18,749 nt of DNA. Origin: JANNOG01 sp031398915 (GTDB taxonomy: Bacteria; Actinomycetota; Actinomycetes; Actinomycetales; JBBAYJ01). The position numbers and the translations under genes are program-made. The stretch covers positions 1 to 18,749 of the forward strand of contig JANNOG010000085.1 of the NCBI GenBank assembly GCA_031398915.1, in the 5' to 3' direction. Shown here in pieces: positions 7,122 through 14,473 of the stretch; the stretch's first letter is position 1, and every line of letters starts with the position of its first letter. Under the pieces are notes generated by a model. The model was given only the letters and a program-made list of their open reading frames with translations, was not told the origin of the DNA and ran no database searches.

Positions 7122-8270
7122 TCAGTGGTCCCGTCGCGAGTCGGCGCGCCGGGCCCGAACCCCGCGATACACGTCCACCAGCACACTCGCCACCTCGTCC
7201 TCGGTGGGAAACGACCCGGCGCGGCGCATCGCTCGACCTGCCAGGCGTCGTGCCCGCTCGGGGTCGGCCAGCAACGCTGCCACCTCACCGGCCAGCGCCT
7301 CGACGTCGTCGGCGTCGACCAGCACCGCCGTGTCGGCGACCAGCTCCGCGATACCGGCCAGCTTTCCCGCCACAACCGGAAGGCCGACCCGCATGGCCTG
7401 CTGCACCGCGATGGGTCGCGACTCCCACCGAGAGGTCAGCACGAAGACGTCGCACGCCGGCATCAGGGCCGCCACGTCCTTGCGAGCCCCCAGCAGGTGA
7501 ACCGGCAGCGAGCGGGTAGCCGCGACGTGAGCGACGTCGGCCAGGACCCCGGGGGGGCCCTCGCCCACCACCAGCACCGCCGGCGGTGGATACAGCGCGT
7601 TCCATCGATCGGCCACGGTCAACAGCAGGCCCGAACGCTCGGGTACGACCCGACCCACGACCAGGATCCACGGCACCGCTGGGTTCAGGCCGAGTTCGGC
7701 GGCGTAGCGCGCCCTGAGGGTGTCCCTGTCCGGCGCCGGGACGGGCGCCGCGCCGGAGACCGCGATGGGCGTGAGGCGGGCGTCGCCGACACCCAGGTGG
7801 CGCGCCCGAGCCAACAACTCCGAACTGGTCGCCAGCGTGACGTCGGCGTTGCGGGCCATGACCAGCTCGGCGGCGGCGACGGTGAGCTGTCGCCCCCCCA
7901 CCGGCAACGCCAGGTCGTACCACGTCGACACCAGACCGGGCCGACGACGGGGCCCGCTCAGCGCGATGGTGGCGAGCGCGCTGGAGCGAAAGCCGTGTGC
8001 GTGGACGATGTCGACGTCCGGCATGGCCCGGACCACTCGCCGAAGCGCTCCTGCGGCAGCCAGGTCACCTGCGGTCCGTGAGGTGCGGGGTAATGCCAGC
8101 GGGGTGAACGACACGTCCAGATCGGCGTAATCCGCCACCACGTGTTCGGCCAGCGCGAGGTGCGCCCGGATCCCCTGGCTGTGCAGCCGGGGCAGGACAC
8201 TGCCGAGGTGCTCGCGAGCCGCCGGAAGTGTCGACGCGACGACATGGAGGACGGTCCCTGACCCAGTCAC
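7122..8270 (-). CDS. GT4-type glycosyltransferase with altered donor-site residues
   Basis: A 382-residue GT-B protein. The N-terminal half (acceptor domain) includes VDIVHAHGFRS near 86-96; the C-terminal half has the donor-binding Rossmann domain, with VVGRVVPERSG near 204-214 and SRWESRPIAVQQAMRVGLP near 280-298. The usual GT4 EX7E motif is E283 with Gln291 in place of the second Glu, and the usual Lys after GR is Arg212. No signal peptide or membrane helix is visible, so it is probably cytosolic or peripheral and acts on nucleotide-sugar donors; the product is unknown. The GTG start at 8270 has GGAGG 5 bp upstream, 17 bp after steB. The frame extends to 8543 inside steB without recognisable sequence. 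It is not part of the Rv1691-Rv1700 order in M. tuberculosis as I recall it; a link to envelope or septum polymers is inference from its neighbours. Confidence 0.85.
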   Translation of the reverse strand: MTGSGTVLHVVASTLPAAREHLGSVLPRLHSQGIRAHLALAEHVVADYADLDVSFTPLALPRTSRTAGDLAAAGALRRVVRAMPDVDIVHAHGFRSSALATIALSGPRRRPGLVSTWYDLALPVGGRQLTVAAAELVMARNADVTLATSSELLARARHLGVGDARLTPIAVSGAAPVPAPDRDTLRARYAAELGLNPAVPWILVVGRVVPERSGLLLTVADRWNALYPPPAVLVVGEGPPGVLADVAHVAATRSLPVHLLGARKDVAALMPACDVFVLTSRWESRPIAVQQAMRVGLPVVAGKLAGIAELVADTAVLVDADDVEALAGEVAALLADPERARRLAGRAMRRAGSFPTEDEVASVLVDVYRGVRARRADSRRDH

Positions 8271-8275
8271 GTCCG

Positions 8276-8280
8276 CCTCC
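8276..8280 (-). promoter_or_regulatory. Strong ribosome binding site deciding the glycosyltransferase start
   Basis: On the minus strand GGAGG precedes the GTG at 8270 by 5 bases. It lies in the 17-bp gap after the steB stop and rejects the much longer upstream extension of the same frame. Confidence 0.8.
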
Positions 8281-8287
8281 TCCACCG

Positions 8288-9262
8288 TCAGGGGACGGGT
8301 GCACCCGCCGTCGTCCCAGTCAGGAAACCGTAGTGGCCGCTCTGACCGTCGGGGAGTCGGGCCACGACTCTGACGATGGCGATCCGCCCCACACCGGTCG
8401 CCGCGTGATCCACGGTGGCGACCCCGGGGCTCTCCGTACCCGCCACGACGGCCCCCCGCCGTACGGCGCCCAACAGCTCGGACTGGCCACCGACCTCGTT
8501 GTCCTCTGCCAGCAACACACCCGCCGGAGCGACCTCTTCCCACGCTGCCACGACCTGGACCCAGCCCTCGATCTCGGCGACAGCCGGTGTGGTTCGGCCG
8601 ACTCGATTCGGTGGAGCAACGAGCACACTCACCGTCGTCGGATCTCGTGGCTCGCGTGCTTCCTCGGACACGTTCGTGAGCAGGCCGGCTCCCGCCAACG
8701 CCGCCAGCACCGCCCCGTCGTCCGAATCCGACGTCCCTGACACTGCCCGGGCCAGCAACCGGGTCAGCTCGTCAATCCCCGACGGATCGGTGGCGGCCGG
8801 CCCGGTGGCGGCCGGCCCGGTCGCGGCTGGCCCGGTGGCGGCCGAGTCGCGCAGTTGCCGGGTGAGCCCGGTCCGCAGCGCAGCCTGATCAGGATCCACC
8901 CAGTCCGCCTCCATGGTCAGCTGTGCCACGTCGGCTCCGGCACCGCGCAGGTCCGTCGCCACCCGGGCCGCCTCCGGCAGGGCGGCCGCGGTCAACGCGA
9001 CGACGTTGACGTCACGGTCGGCCAGTTGGCCGGTGACCACGACGGGCACCACCGAGGCCAGAACCTCGTCCGTGGCGACCCATCGAGCCTGCCCCGGGTC
9101 CGCTGGGTCGGCGGCGTCCATGGTCGTGCCACGCTGGGTGAGTACCACCGGCAGGCCCGCGACGTCGGTGGTCTCAGCCCCGATCACCCTGCCGGTGAGC
9201 ACCCCGACGGCCGCAGCGAGCAGCGCGACACCAGCAACGGCAATGCGATCGGGTGCTCTCAC
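8288..9262 (-). CDS. steB: SteB/MctB-like membrane-anchored protein
   Basis: A 324-residue protein starting at a GTG that overlaps the steA stop (GTGA). One N-terminal membrane helix spans about residues 7-28 (IAVAGVALLAAAVGVLTGRV), leaving most of the protein outside the membrane. Length, anchor and position directly after steA match Rv1698 of M. tuberculosis, first described as copper transport protein MctB, and corynebacterial SteB, a partner of SteA in cell separation. I assign it mainly from position and topology, since the extracytoplasmic domain has few motifs I can name. A run of AATGP units in the middle is encoded by a 15-bp tandem repeat (8788-8847) and probably forms a flexible linker. 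The frame extends upstream to 9613 inside steA, but that part is Arg-rich and looks like shadow. Confidence 0.8.
   Translation of the reverse strand: MRAPDRIAVAGVALLAAAVGVLTGRVIGAETTDVAGLPVVLTQRGTTMDAADPADPGQARWVATDEVLASVVPVVVTGQLADRDVNVVALTAAALPEAARVATDLRGAGADVAQLTMEADWVDPDQAALRTGLTRQLRDSAATGPAATGPAATGPAATDPSGIDELTRLLARAVSGTSDSDDGAVLAALAGAGLLTNVSEEAREPRDPTTVSVLVAPPNRVGRTTPAVAEIEGWVQVVAAWEEVAPAGVLLAEDNEVGGQSELLGAVRRGAVVAGTESPGVATVDHAATGVGRIAIVRVVARLPDGQSGHYGFLTGTTAGAPVP
8788..8847. repeat. 15-bp tandem repeat, four units, in steB
   Basis: Four consecutive 15-bp units read on the plus strand: two identical copies of CGGTGGCGGCCGGCC, a third with two changes, and a fourth diverged at its end. 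On the coding strand they encode AATGP three times and then AATDP. The period is a multiple of three, so changes in copy number would keep the frame. Confidence 0.9.
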
Positions 9263-10620
9263 GGACGAGCGCCGAGTGCGTCGGCGCCACCGCCGAGTCG
9301 TGCGGTCACGGCCGTGCCCGCCTCCCGGACGGCCGTGACGATGATGTCGCCCAGGGTGACCAGCTCGTCCGCACGCGCCGGCGAGGCGGCCACCACGACA
9401 CTCGCGACGGTAGCCACCGCGCCGATGGCCAGGATGGTGACGGCGGTCGACCACTGCGTCCTGCGCGGCGCCAGGCGGGCGGCCACCGAGGCGTCGACGA
9501 TGCGGTGCGCCCATGCCGCCCTGGTCAACGCGGCCCCCGCCATGCCGGCCGGGCGCTGCTCCGCGAACTCCAGCAGGCCTCGACGTGATCCGGCCACGAC
9601 GACCACGGCGCAATTGGCTGACACGGCCAGAACCACGGCGGCGTCGTCCACCGTGAGGCCGGTCCGCCAGAGAGCATGTACCGCTCCCATCCTGGTGAGG
9701 TGGTGGGTCGCCTCCGTGACGTCGGCCTCGGCCACATGGGTCGGCGCCAGGTGAATCACCGCTCGCCCGGCAGCGGCACCGCTCGTGACGGCACGCCCGT
9801 CTCCGATGATCACGTCGACGGCGACCCCGGCGGCGGCGGCGTGACGGGCGCCGTCGGCACTGGTGATCACGAGAGCTGAGGCACGACGCGCGAATCCGGC
9901 GATGGCTCGAAGATCTGCGGCGGCACGGGGACCATCGATGACGATGACGGCGGGCACTCGCCCGACGCGGCTTGCCCGCGCCCGCTGACGTCGCCCCCCC
10001 AGGCGCATGAGGGGAGCCAATTGCGGTGGGAAGACCTCGGGGCGCGCCGCCAGGTCCGACCTCCCGATGGTCGAGACCGCCGAGGGGGCCAACAGCAGGT
10101 GCTGTTCGTCGTCGAAGACCGCGGGCGTACCGGCACCGAAGGCGGCCAATTGCGCCCGCAGCCCATCTCGGCCCTGGGCCGCGGCGTGGGCCATCACGGC
10201 GGCGTCCACCACCCGGCCGCTCGCTACGTGACGGCCGGCTCGCAACACACGACCATCCGAGGTGACCGTGACGACCTCTCCGTCGTCGAGGAGGGCGGCC
10301 ACCTGAGAGCCGACGTTGTCGACGACGCGCACCCCGGCGGCGACCCAGGCAGCCGGCCCGAGTCCTGGAACGCGTCCCGTGACCGAGGACGAGGCGTTGA
10401 TGATGGCCGCCGGCCGGCGGGCCAGCAGTGCCCGTGCGGTGTGCAGGTCGACATCGATCATGTCGAGGACGGCGATGTCGCCCCGGGTGACCGTGGCCAG
10501 CACCCGGTCACCGCGCCGATCTACCCGTACCGGTCCGGTGATGTCCGACTCTCGGGGGCCAGGCACGAACGGGGCAGCCGACTCGGCAGTGCTCGGGTCG
10601 CCAGTCAACGAGAATGTCAC
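9259..10620 (-). CDS. steA: SteA-like cytokinetic ring protein
   Basis: A 453-residue protein at the Rv1697 position, between recN and steB. Sequence typical of the family: ITGPVRVDRRGDRVLA (27-42), RGDIAVLDMIDVD (46-58), AAIINASSSVTGRVPGLGP (71-89), a thiamin-pyrophosphokinase-like fold in the second half, and a C-terminal membrane helix at about 391-412 followed by a short tail. In Corynebacterium glutamicum SteA localises to the division septum and with SteB promotes daughter-cell separation. GDGRAV at 273-278 stands where kinase relatives have GDxDS, so catalysis is doubtful. The GTG at 10620 lies 28 bp after recN and has no clear ribosome binding site, so the exact start or a leaderless transcript is uncertain; the first 25 residues look weakly conserved. 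Confidence 0.88.
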   Translation of the reverse strand: MTFSLTGDPSTAESAAPFVPGPRESDITGPVRVDRRGDRVLATVTRGDIAVLDMIDVDLHTARALLARRPAAIINASSSVTGRVPGLGPAAWVAAGVRVVDNVGSQVAALLDDGEVVTVTSDGRVLRAGRHVASGRVVDAAVMAHAAAQGRDGLRAQLAAFGAGTPAVFDDEQHLLLAPSAVSTIGRSDLAARPEVFPPQLAPLMRLGGRRQRARASRVGRVPAVIVIDGPRAAADLRAIAGFARRASALVITSADGARHAAAAGVAVDVIIGDGRAVTSGAAAGRAVIHLAPTHVAEADVTEATHHLTRMGAVHALWRTGLTVDDAAVVLAVSANCAVVVVAGSRRGLLEFAEQRPAGMAGAALTRAAWAHRIVDASVAARLAPRRTQWSTAVTILAIGAVATVASVVVAASPARADELVTLGDIIVTAVREAGTAVTARLGGGADALGARP

Positions 10621-10648
10621 TCAAACACGATTACATCACTACCGACAG

Positions 10649-12367
10649 TTACGACGCAGGCGCGCTCGCCGTCCGTCGTCCGACCTCAGGATCTGCTGCT
10701 GCAGCCGCCAACAGCTCCGCCGCGTGCGCAGTCGCAGTATCCGACACGGCGTCCCCGCCCAACATTCGCGCGATCTCGCGCACCCGATCCGGGCCGGCGA
10801 CGGCTGTCACGGTCGAGACGGTGTCCGAACCGTCGTCCGCCTTCTCGACCACGAGATGGCGATCGGCATACCCCGCGACCTGAGCAAGGTGCGTCACGAC
10901 GATCACCTGAGCGGTGGTGGCCAACCGTGCCAGGCGCCGGCCGATCCCGATCGCAGCCGCACCACCGACGCCGGCGTCGACCTCGTCGAACACGAACGTC
11001 GACACCGAGTCCAGTGCACCAACCACGACCTCGACACCGAGCATCACCCGCGACAGTTCGCCACCACTGGCCGCCCGCGCAATCGGCAGCAGATCCGCCG
11101 CGCTGTGTGCCGCCAGGCGGATCTCGATGTCGTCATAGCCCTCCGGCCCCGGCTCGTCGCCGGTCGTGACATGCGCGACGACCCGCGCCCTCGGCAGGGC
11201 CAGCGCGGCCAACTCGGCAGTCACCGCAGCCGAGAACGCCTGTGCCGCCGCGACCCGGGTCTTGGACACGGTGCCGCCCAGTGTCGTCATCGCACGGCGC
11301 CGCTGGGCCTCGGTCGCCACCAGCCCGGAACGCCGGTCGTCTCCGCCTAGATCCTCGAGGCGCCCGCGAGCGGTGGCGGCCCACGCGATGGCGGCACCGA
11401 CGCCGCCGTGGGCCTTGGCCACCCGGGTGACGTCGTGTCGACGGGTCTCCACCTCGGCCAACCTGACCGGGTCGGCGTCGAGTCCCGTCGCGTAGGCGGA
11501 CAGGTCGGTGGTCAGGTCGGACGCCAGGTACAGCAACTCGGCCACCCGATCGCCCAGCGCCAGCGCGGCCGGGTCGTGGCCCCGAACGGCGTCCATGGCG
11601 GCCCGGGCCTGGGCGAGGCCGGCGACCGCACCCACGTCGTCGCCGCCCACCATGGTTCGTGCCACGTCCGTCGCCTGGCGGAGCTCCTCGACGTTGGCCA
11701 GCCGCGCCCACTCCTCGTCGAGGCGTTCGTCTTCGCCGGGTTCGGGAGCCACCGCGTCGAACGCGGCGAGGCCGGCACTCAGCTGCAGGCGTTCGGCCTC
11801 TCGTTCAGTCGCGGCGGCGTCGAAGGATTCGAGAGCGTCGACGGCGTCTCGCCACGCGCGATAGGCGTTGCGGTAACGATCCAGCAGCGTCCGATCCGCA
11901 CCTGGTCGAGTGCCCGCGAACCGGTCCAGCAGGGTCCGCTGCCGCGCCGGAGAACGAAGCAGCAGCTGGTCCGACTGACCGTGAAGGGCCACCAACTCCC
12001 CGCACACCTCGGCGAGGACCGCGGCAGGAACCGGTCTGCCGCCGACGAAGGCCCGCGCTCGGCCCTCCGCAGGCAGCGTTCGGGACAGGACGACCTCGTC
12101 GCCGTCGACGTCGCCACCGGATTCGCGGACCGCAGCCGCAGCCGAGCCCGTGGGGTCCAGGATGACCGTGGCATCGACCGAGGCCATGGCTGCGCCGCGG
12201 CGGACCAGTGACGGGTCCGGGCGACTGCCCATCAGCATGCCCAACGCGGTGACGATCATGGTCTTGCCGGCACCGGTCTCGCCGGTCAGCACGGTCAGTC
12301 CTGGGCCCAGGGGCACCACTGCCTCGGCGATCACCCCGAGGCCGCGGATCCGGAGTTCGTCGATCAC
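10649..12367 (-). CDS. recN: DNA repair protein RecN
   Basis: A 572-residue SMC-like ATPase for double-strand-break repair, acting on the nucleoid. The N-terminal head has IDELRIRGLGVI, then Walker A GETGAGKT at 29-36. A long charged, alanine-rich middle region (about 140-400) is consistent with a coiled coil. The C-terminal head has the ABC signature SGGELSR at 434-440, Walker B with VFDEVDAGVGG at about 459-469, and the VVTHLAQVA switch-histidine segment. The GTG start at 12367 overlaps the nadK stop (GTGA) and gives the standard RecN N-terminus; the frame runs on to 12550 but that part has no similarity. The full length and intact motifs indicate a functional protein. Confidence 0.97.
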   Translation of the reverse strand: MIDELRIRGLGVIAEAVVPLGPGLTVLTGETGAGKTMIVTALGMLMGSRPDPSLVRRGAAMASVDATVILDPTGSAAAAVRESGGDVDGDEVVLSRTLPAEGRARAFVGGRPVPAAVLAEVCGELVALHGQSDQLLLRSPARQRTLLDRFAGTRPGADRTLLDRYRNAYRAWRDAVDALESFDAAATEREAERLQLSAGLAAFDAVAPEPGEDERLDEEWARLANVEELRQATDVARTMVGGDDVGAVAGLAQARAAMDAVRGHDPAALALGDRVAELLYLASDLTTDLSAYATGLDADPVRLAEVETRRHDVTRVAKAHGGVGAAIAWAATARGRLEDLGGDDRRSGLVATEAQRRRAMTTLGGTVSKTRVAAAQAFSAAVTAELAALALPRARVVAHVTTGDEPGPEGYDDIEIRLAAHSAADLLPIARAASGGELSRVMLGVEVVVGALDSVSTFVFDEVDAGVGGAAAIGIGRRLARLATTAQVIVVTHLAQVAGYADRHLVVEKADDGSDTVSTVTAVAGPDRVREIARMLGGDAVSDTATAHAAELLAAAAADPEVGRRTASAPAS

Positions 12368-13314
12368 GAGGCCGACTCCGTCGGAGCAGCAGGTCCACGC
12401 CAGCCACCTACCGGCAACCTGAATCGGTTGACCAGGCGTTCGGTGAACGCGGCAGGTGCGAGCCGGGCGAGTTGCACGGGGTGGCGACCACGCCGGACCT
12501 CGATTCGTGACGCCGGCGGCAAGGCGAACATCCGACGGCCGTCCGACCACAACACGCCTTCACCGCCCAGGGTAGGCAGCGTCTCGACCGCGACCACCGA
12601 GCTGATCTGCACGACGAGAGGTCGCGCGAACAGGGCGTGTGCGCTGATCGGCGTGACCAGGAGGGCCTCGACCTCGGGCCACACCACGGGTCCCCCGGCA
12701 CTGAACGCATAGGCCGTCGAACCCGTGGGGGTGGCGACGACGACGCCGTCACAACCGAACCTGGTGAGCGGGCGCCGGTCGACCTCGATGATCACGTCGA
12801 GGATCCGCTCGCGCGAGGCCTTCTCGACGCTGACCTCGTTGAGCGCCCACCCCTCGTAGATCACGTCGCCGTCGCACCACACCCGCACGTCGGCGGTCAT
12901 CCGCTGCTCGACGCTGTAGGCACCGGCGACGACTCGCGCGACCGTCTCGCTCAGTACGTCAGGATCACTCTCGGCGAGGAATCCGAAGTGGCCCAGGTTC
13001 ACGCCGAGAAGTGGCACCTGGGTGCCCCTGACCAGTTCGGCGGCACGCAGGATGGTGCCGTCCCCGCCCAGGACGACGACCACGTCGACCTGGGCCGCCA
13101 GTACGGCCGCGGCATCACCGGCCCCTGGCAGGACGTCCAGCGACGACGGGTGTGCGGTCAGCGACGGGTCCGCGGCGAGCACGGCCCATTCGCTGTGCGG
13201 CACGACGACCGTGGCGCCCGCCGCATCGAGACGAGCCACCACCTCACATCCCGCGCTCACCGCGGCGGGTCGTCCGATGTGCGTGAGAACCATGACGCGA
13301 CGAGGCGCGCTCAT
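12364..13314 (-). CDS. nadK: NAD kinase
   Basis: A 316-residue NAD kinase (PpnK) that phosphorylates NAD+ to NADP+ with ATP or polyphosphate in the cytosol. The catalytic GGDGT motif is at 83-87 (VLGGDGTIL), GVNLGHFGFL follows near 103-112, the NE of the conserved NE(x) motif is at about 158-159 (ALNEVSV), and the glycine-rich nucleotide motif TPTGSTAY is at 194-201. The ATG start overlaps the tlyA stop (ATGA) and its stop overlaps recN. It matches the Rv1695 position. A short Gly/Pro/Ala-rich C-terminal tail of about 15 residues follows the conserved domain. Confidence 0.97.
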   Translation of the reverse strand: MSAPRRVMVLTHIGRPAAVSAGCEVVARLDAAGATVVVPHSEWAVLAADPSLTAHPSSLDVLPGAGDAAAVLAAQVDVVVVLGGDGTILRAAELVRGTQVPLLGVNLGHFGFLAESDPDVLSETVARVVAGAYSVEQRMTADVRVWCDGDVIYEGWALNEVSVEKASRERILDVIIEVDRRPLTRFGCDGVVVATPTGSTAYAFSAGGPVVWPEVEALLVTPISAHALFARPLVVQISSVVAVETLPTLGGEGVLWSDGRRMFALPPASRIEVRRGRHPVQLARLAPAAFTERLVNRFRLPVGGWRGPAAPTESAS

Positions 13315-14159
13315 CCGATCTCCACCCGGTTACGCCGTGCGTTGCTGTCGGGGCCGGCCGCTATGGCCTGCTCGATGAGGTCGTCCCACGCCTGGGGGGG
13401 CGCGCCGCGACCGGGCGACAGCCAGGCGAAGTACTCGACGTTGCCGGCAGGGCCGGGTAGCGGACTCGCGACGACGGCGCGTACCCCCATACCCAGACCG
13501 TGGGCCGCCTGTAGGACGCCGCGCACGGCGAGGGCCCTCAGGTTCGGATCGCTGACGACGCCGCCCTTGCCCAATGCGTGTCGGCCCACCTCGAATTGTG
13601 GCTTGACCATGACGAACATGTCCGAAGCGGGCGCGAGAACACCGTGTAGTGCCGGCAACACGAGCGGCAGCGGAATGAACGAGAGGTCCGCCACCACCAG
13701 GTCGACCGCCCCTCCGATCAGGTCGAGGGTGAGCTCGCGGACGTTCGTCCGGTCGATGGTGAGCACGCGCGGGTCCGTGCGCAGCGACCACGCCAGTTGG
13801 CCGTAGCCGACGTCCACCGCGACAACCGAGCGCGCGCCGCGGCGAAGCAGCACGTCGGTGAACCCTCCGGTGCTGGCGCCCGCGTCCAGGCAACGCCGCC
13901 CGTCGATCCGAGGACCGGAGCGCTGGTCTGCGGCCAGCACGTCGAGCGCACCGGCCAGCTTGACCCCACCACGACTGACCCACTCGGTGCCGACGGCGTC
14001 GGCCACGGTGATCGGCTCGGCCTCGGCGACTTGCGTGGCCGCCTTCTCGGAGGGCATTCCGGCGATGGCGACCCGTCCGGCGGTGATGAGCTCGGCAGCG
14101 TGCTGTCGACTGCGAGCCAGTCCGCGACGAACCAGTTCGGCGTCGAGACGGCGCCTCAT
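13311..14159 (-). CDS. tlyA: TlyA-type 16S/23S rRNA 2'-O-methyltransferase
   Basis: A 282-residue protein with an N-terminal S4-like RNA-binding domain (about 1-57) and a Rossmann methyltransferase domain with SAM motif CLDAGASTGGFTD at 90-102. VADLSFIPL and MVKPQFEVG carry the Asp and a Lys expected for the catalytic K-D-K set; SRGGVKL around 62-68 supplies the first Lys. In mycobacteria TlyA methylates a cytidine in both 16S and 23S rRNA and so affects capreomycin sensitivity; the older 'hemolysin' label reflects secondary observations. The interdomain linker reads TEWV at 58-61, where the M. tuberculosis enzyme has RxWV as I recall. The ATG overlaps the upstream small gene (ATGA). Its position matches Rv1694. 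Confidence 0.95.
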   Translation of the reverse strand: MRRRLDAELVRRGLARSRQHAAELITAGRVAIAGMPSEKAATQVAEAEPITVADAVGTEWVSRGGVKLAGALDVLAADQRSGPRIDGRRCLDAGASTGGFTDVLLRRGARSVVAVDVGYGQLAWSLRTDPRVLTIDRTNVRELTLDLIGGAVDLVVADLSFIPLPLVLPALHGVLAPASDMFVMVKPQFEVGRHALGKGGVVSDPNLRALAVRGVLQAAHGLGMGVRAVVASPLPGPAGNVEYFAWLSPGRGAPPQAWDDLIEQAIAAGPDSNARRNRVEIG

Positions 14160-14398
14160 GGCGCGACGTCGTCTCGCAGGTCGATGGGTCGCCCACGGTT
14201 CGCCGCCGTCGCCTGGCCCGCGAGATCCAGGCGGGAATCAAGATCCGTGGCCAGGACCTCCAGGCGCTCGATCTCCGCCATGACCGACCCCAGGTCGGCG
14301 TCGTCGCCACCGATCACGACGCTCACTCCGGACGTGGTCACTTCGGACGTGGCAACTCCGGACGTGGCAACTCCGGATGTTGTCGCTCCGGATGTCAT
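14156..14398 (-). CDS. Small Rv1693-like hypothetical protein with repeat-encoded N-terminus
   Basis: A short protein of up to 80 residues from the ATG at 14398, ending in an ATGA overlap with tlyA. The C-terminal half, GDDADLGSVMAEIERLEVLATDLDSRLDLAG, is acidic and probably helical, possibly a short coiled coil. Small proteins of about 55-60 residues stand in the same place before tlyA in other actinobacteria (Rv1693 in M. tuberculosis); their function is unknown to me. The first 25 residues are TSGVA-like units from a 15-bp tandem repeat. The start is uncertain: a GTG at 14317 has GGAG 8 bp upstream and would give 53 residues, close to the usual length, leaving the repeat outside the gene. 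A GTG at 14455 is also possible. Confidence 0.65.
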   Translation of the reverse strand: MTSGATTSGVATSGVATSEVTTSGVSVVIGGDDADLGSVMAEIERLEVLATDLDSRLDLAGQATAANRGRPIDLRDDVAP

Positions 14399-14405
14399 GA
14401 CCTCG
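14331..14405. repeat. 15-bp tandem repeat, about five units, before or in the small gene
   Basis: Units on the plus strand start at 14331, 14346, 14361, 14376 and 14391. The second and third are identical (GACGTGGCAACTCCG), the others carry a few changes, and the fifth is only partly matching. If translated, the minus strand gives TSGVA-type pentapeptides. Partial similarity continues on the low-coordinate side up to about 14316. Confidence 0.9.
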
Positions 14406-14473
14406 ACGGTACCCGTCGGGGGGCGACACACAGGCATGCGAGCCAGTCCGTCCACAGGCGCGCCCGCTCCTAC

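Noticed and set aside
8271..8543. Upstream extension of the glycosyltransferase frame into steB
   Set aside because: No glycosyltransferase similarity, and the GGAGG site points to the GTG at 8270.
9263..9613. 117-residue upstream extension of the steB frame
   Set aside because: Arg/Gly-rich shadow of steA; the membrane anchor starts right after the GTG at 9262.
12368..12550. Upstream extension of the recN frame
   Set aside because: RecN families begin at the IDELRIRGL-like sequence, which starts at the GTG at 12367; the extension is antisense-like sequence inside nadK.
13311..14159. Hemolysin function for the tlyA product
   Set aside because: S4 and SAM-methyltransferase motifs support an rRNA methyltransferase; no pore-forming or secretion signal is present.
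14331..14405. Possible CRISPR-like array
   Set aside because: Units are directly adjacent with no spacers; this is a simple 15-bp tandem repeat.
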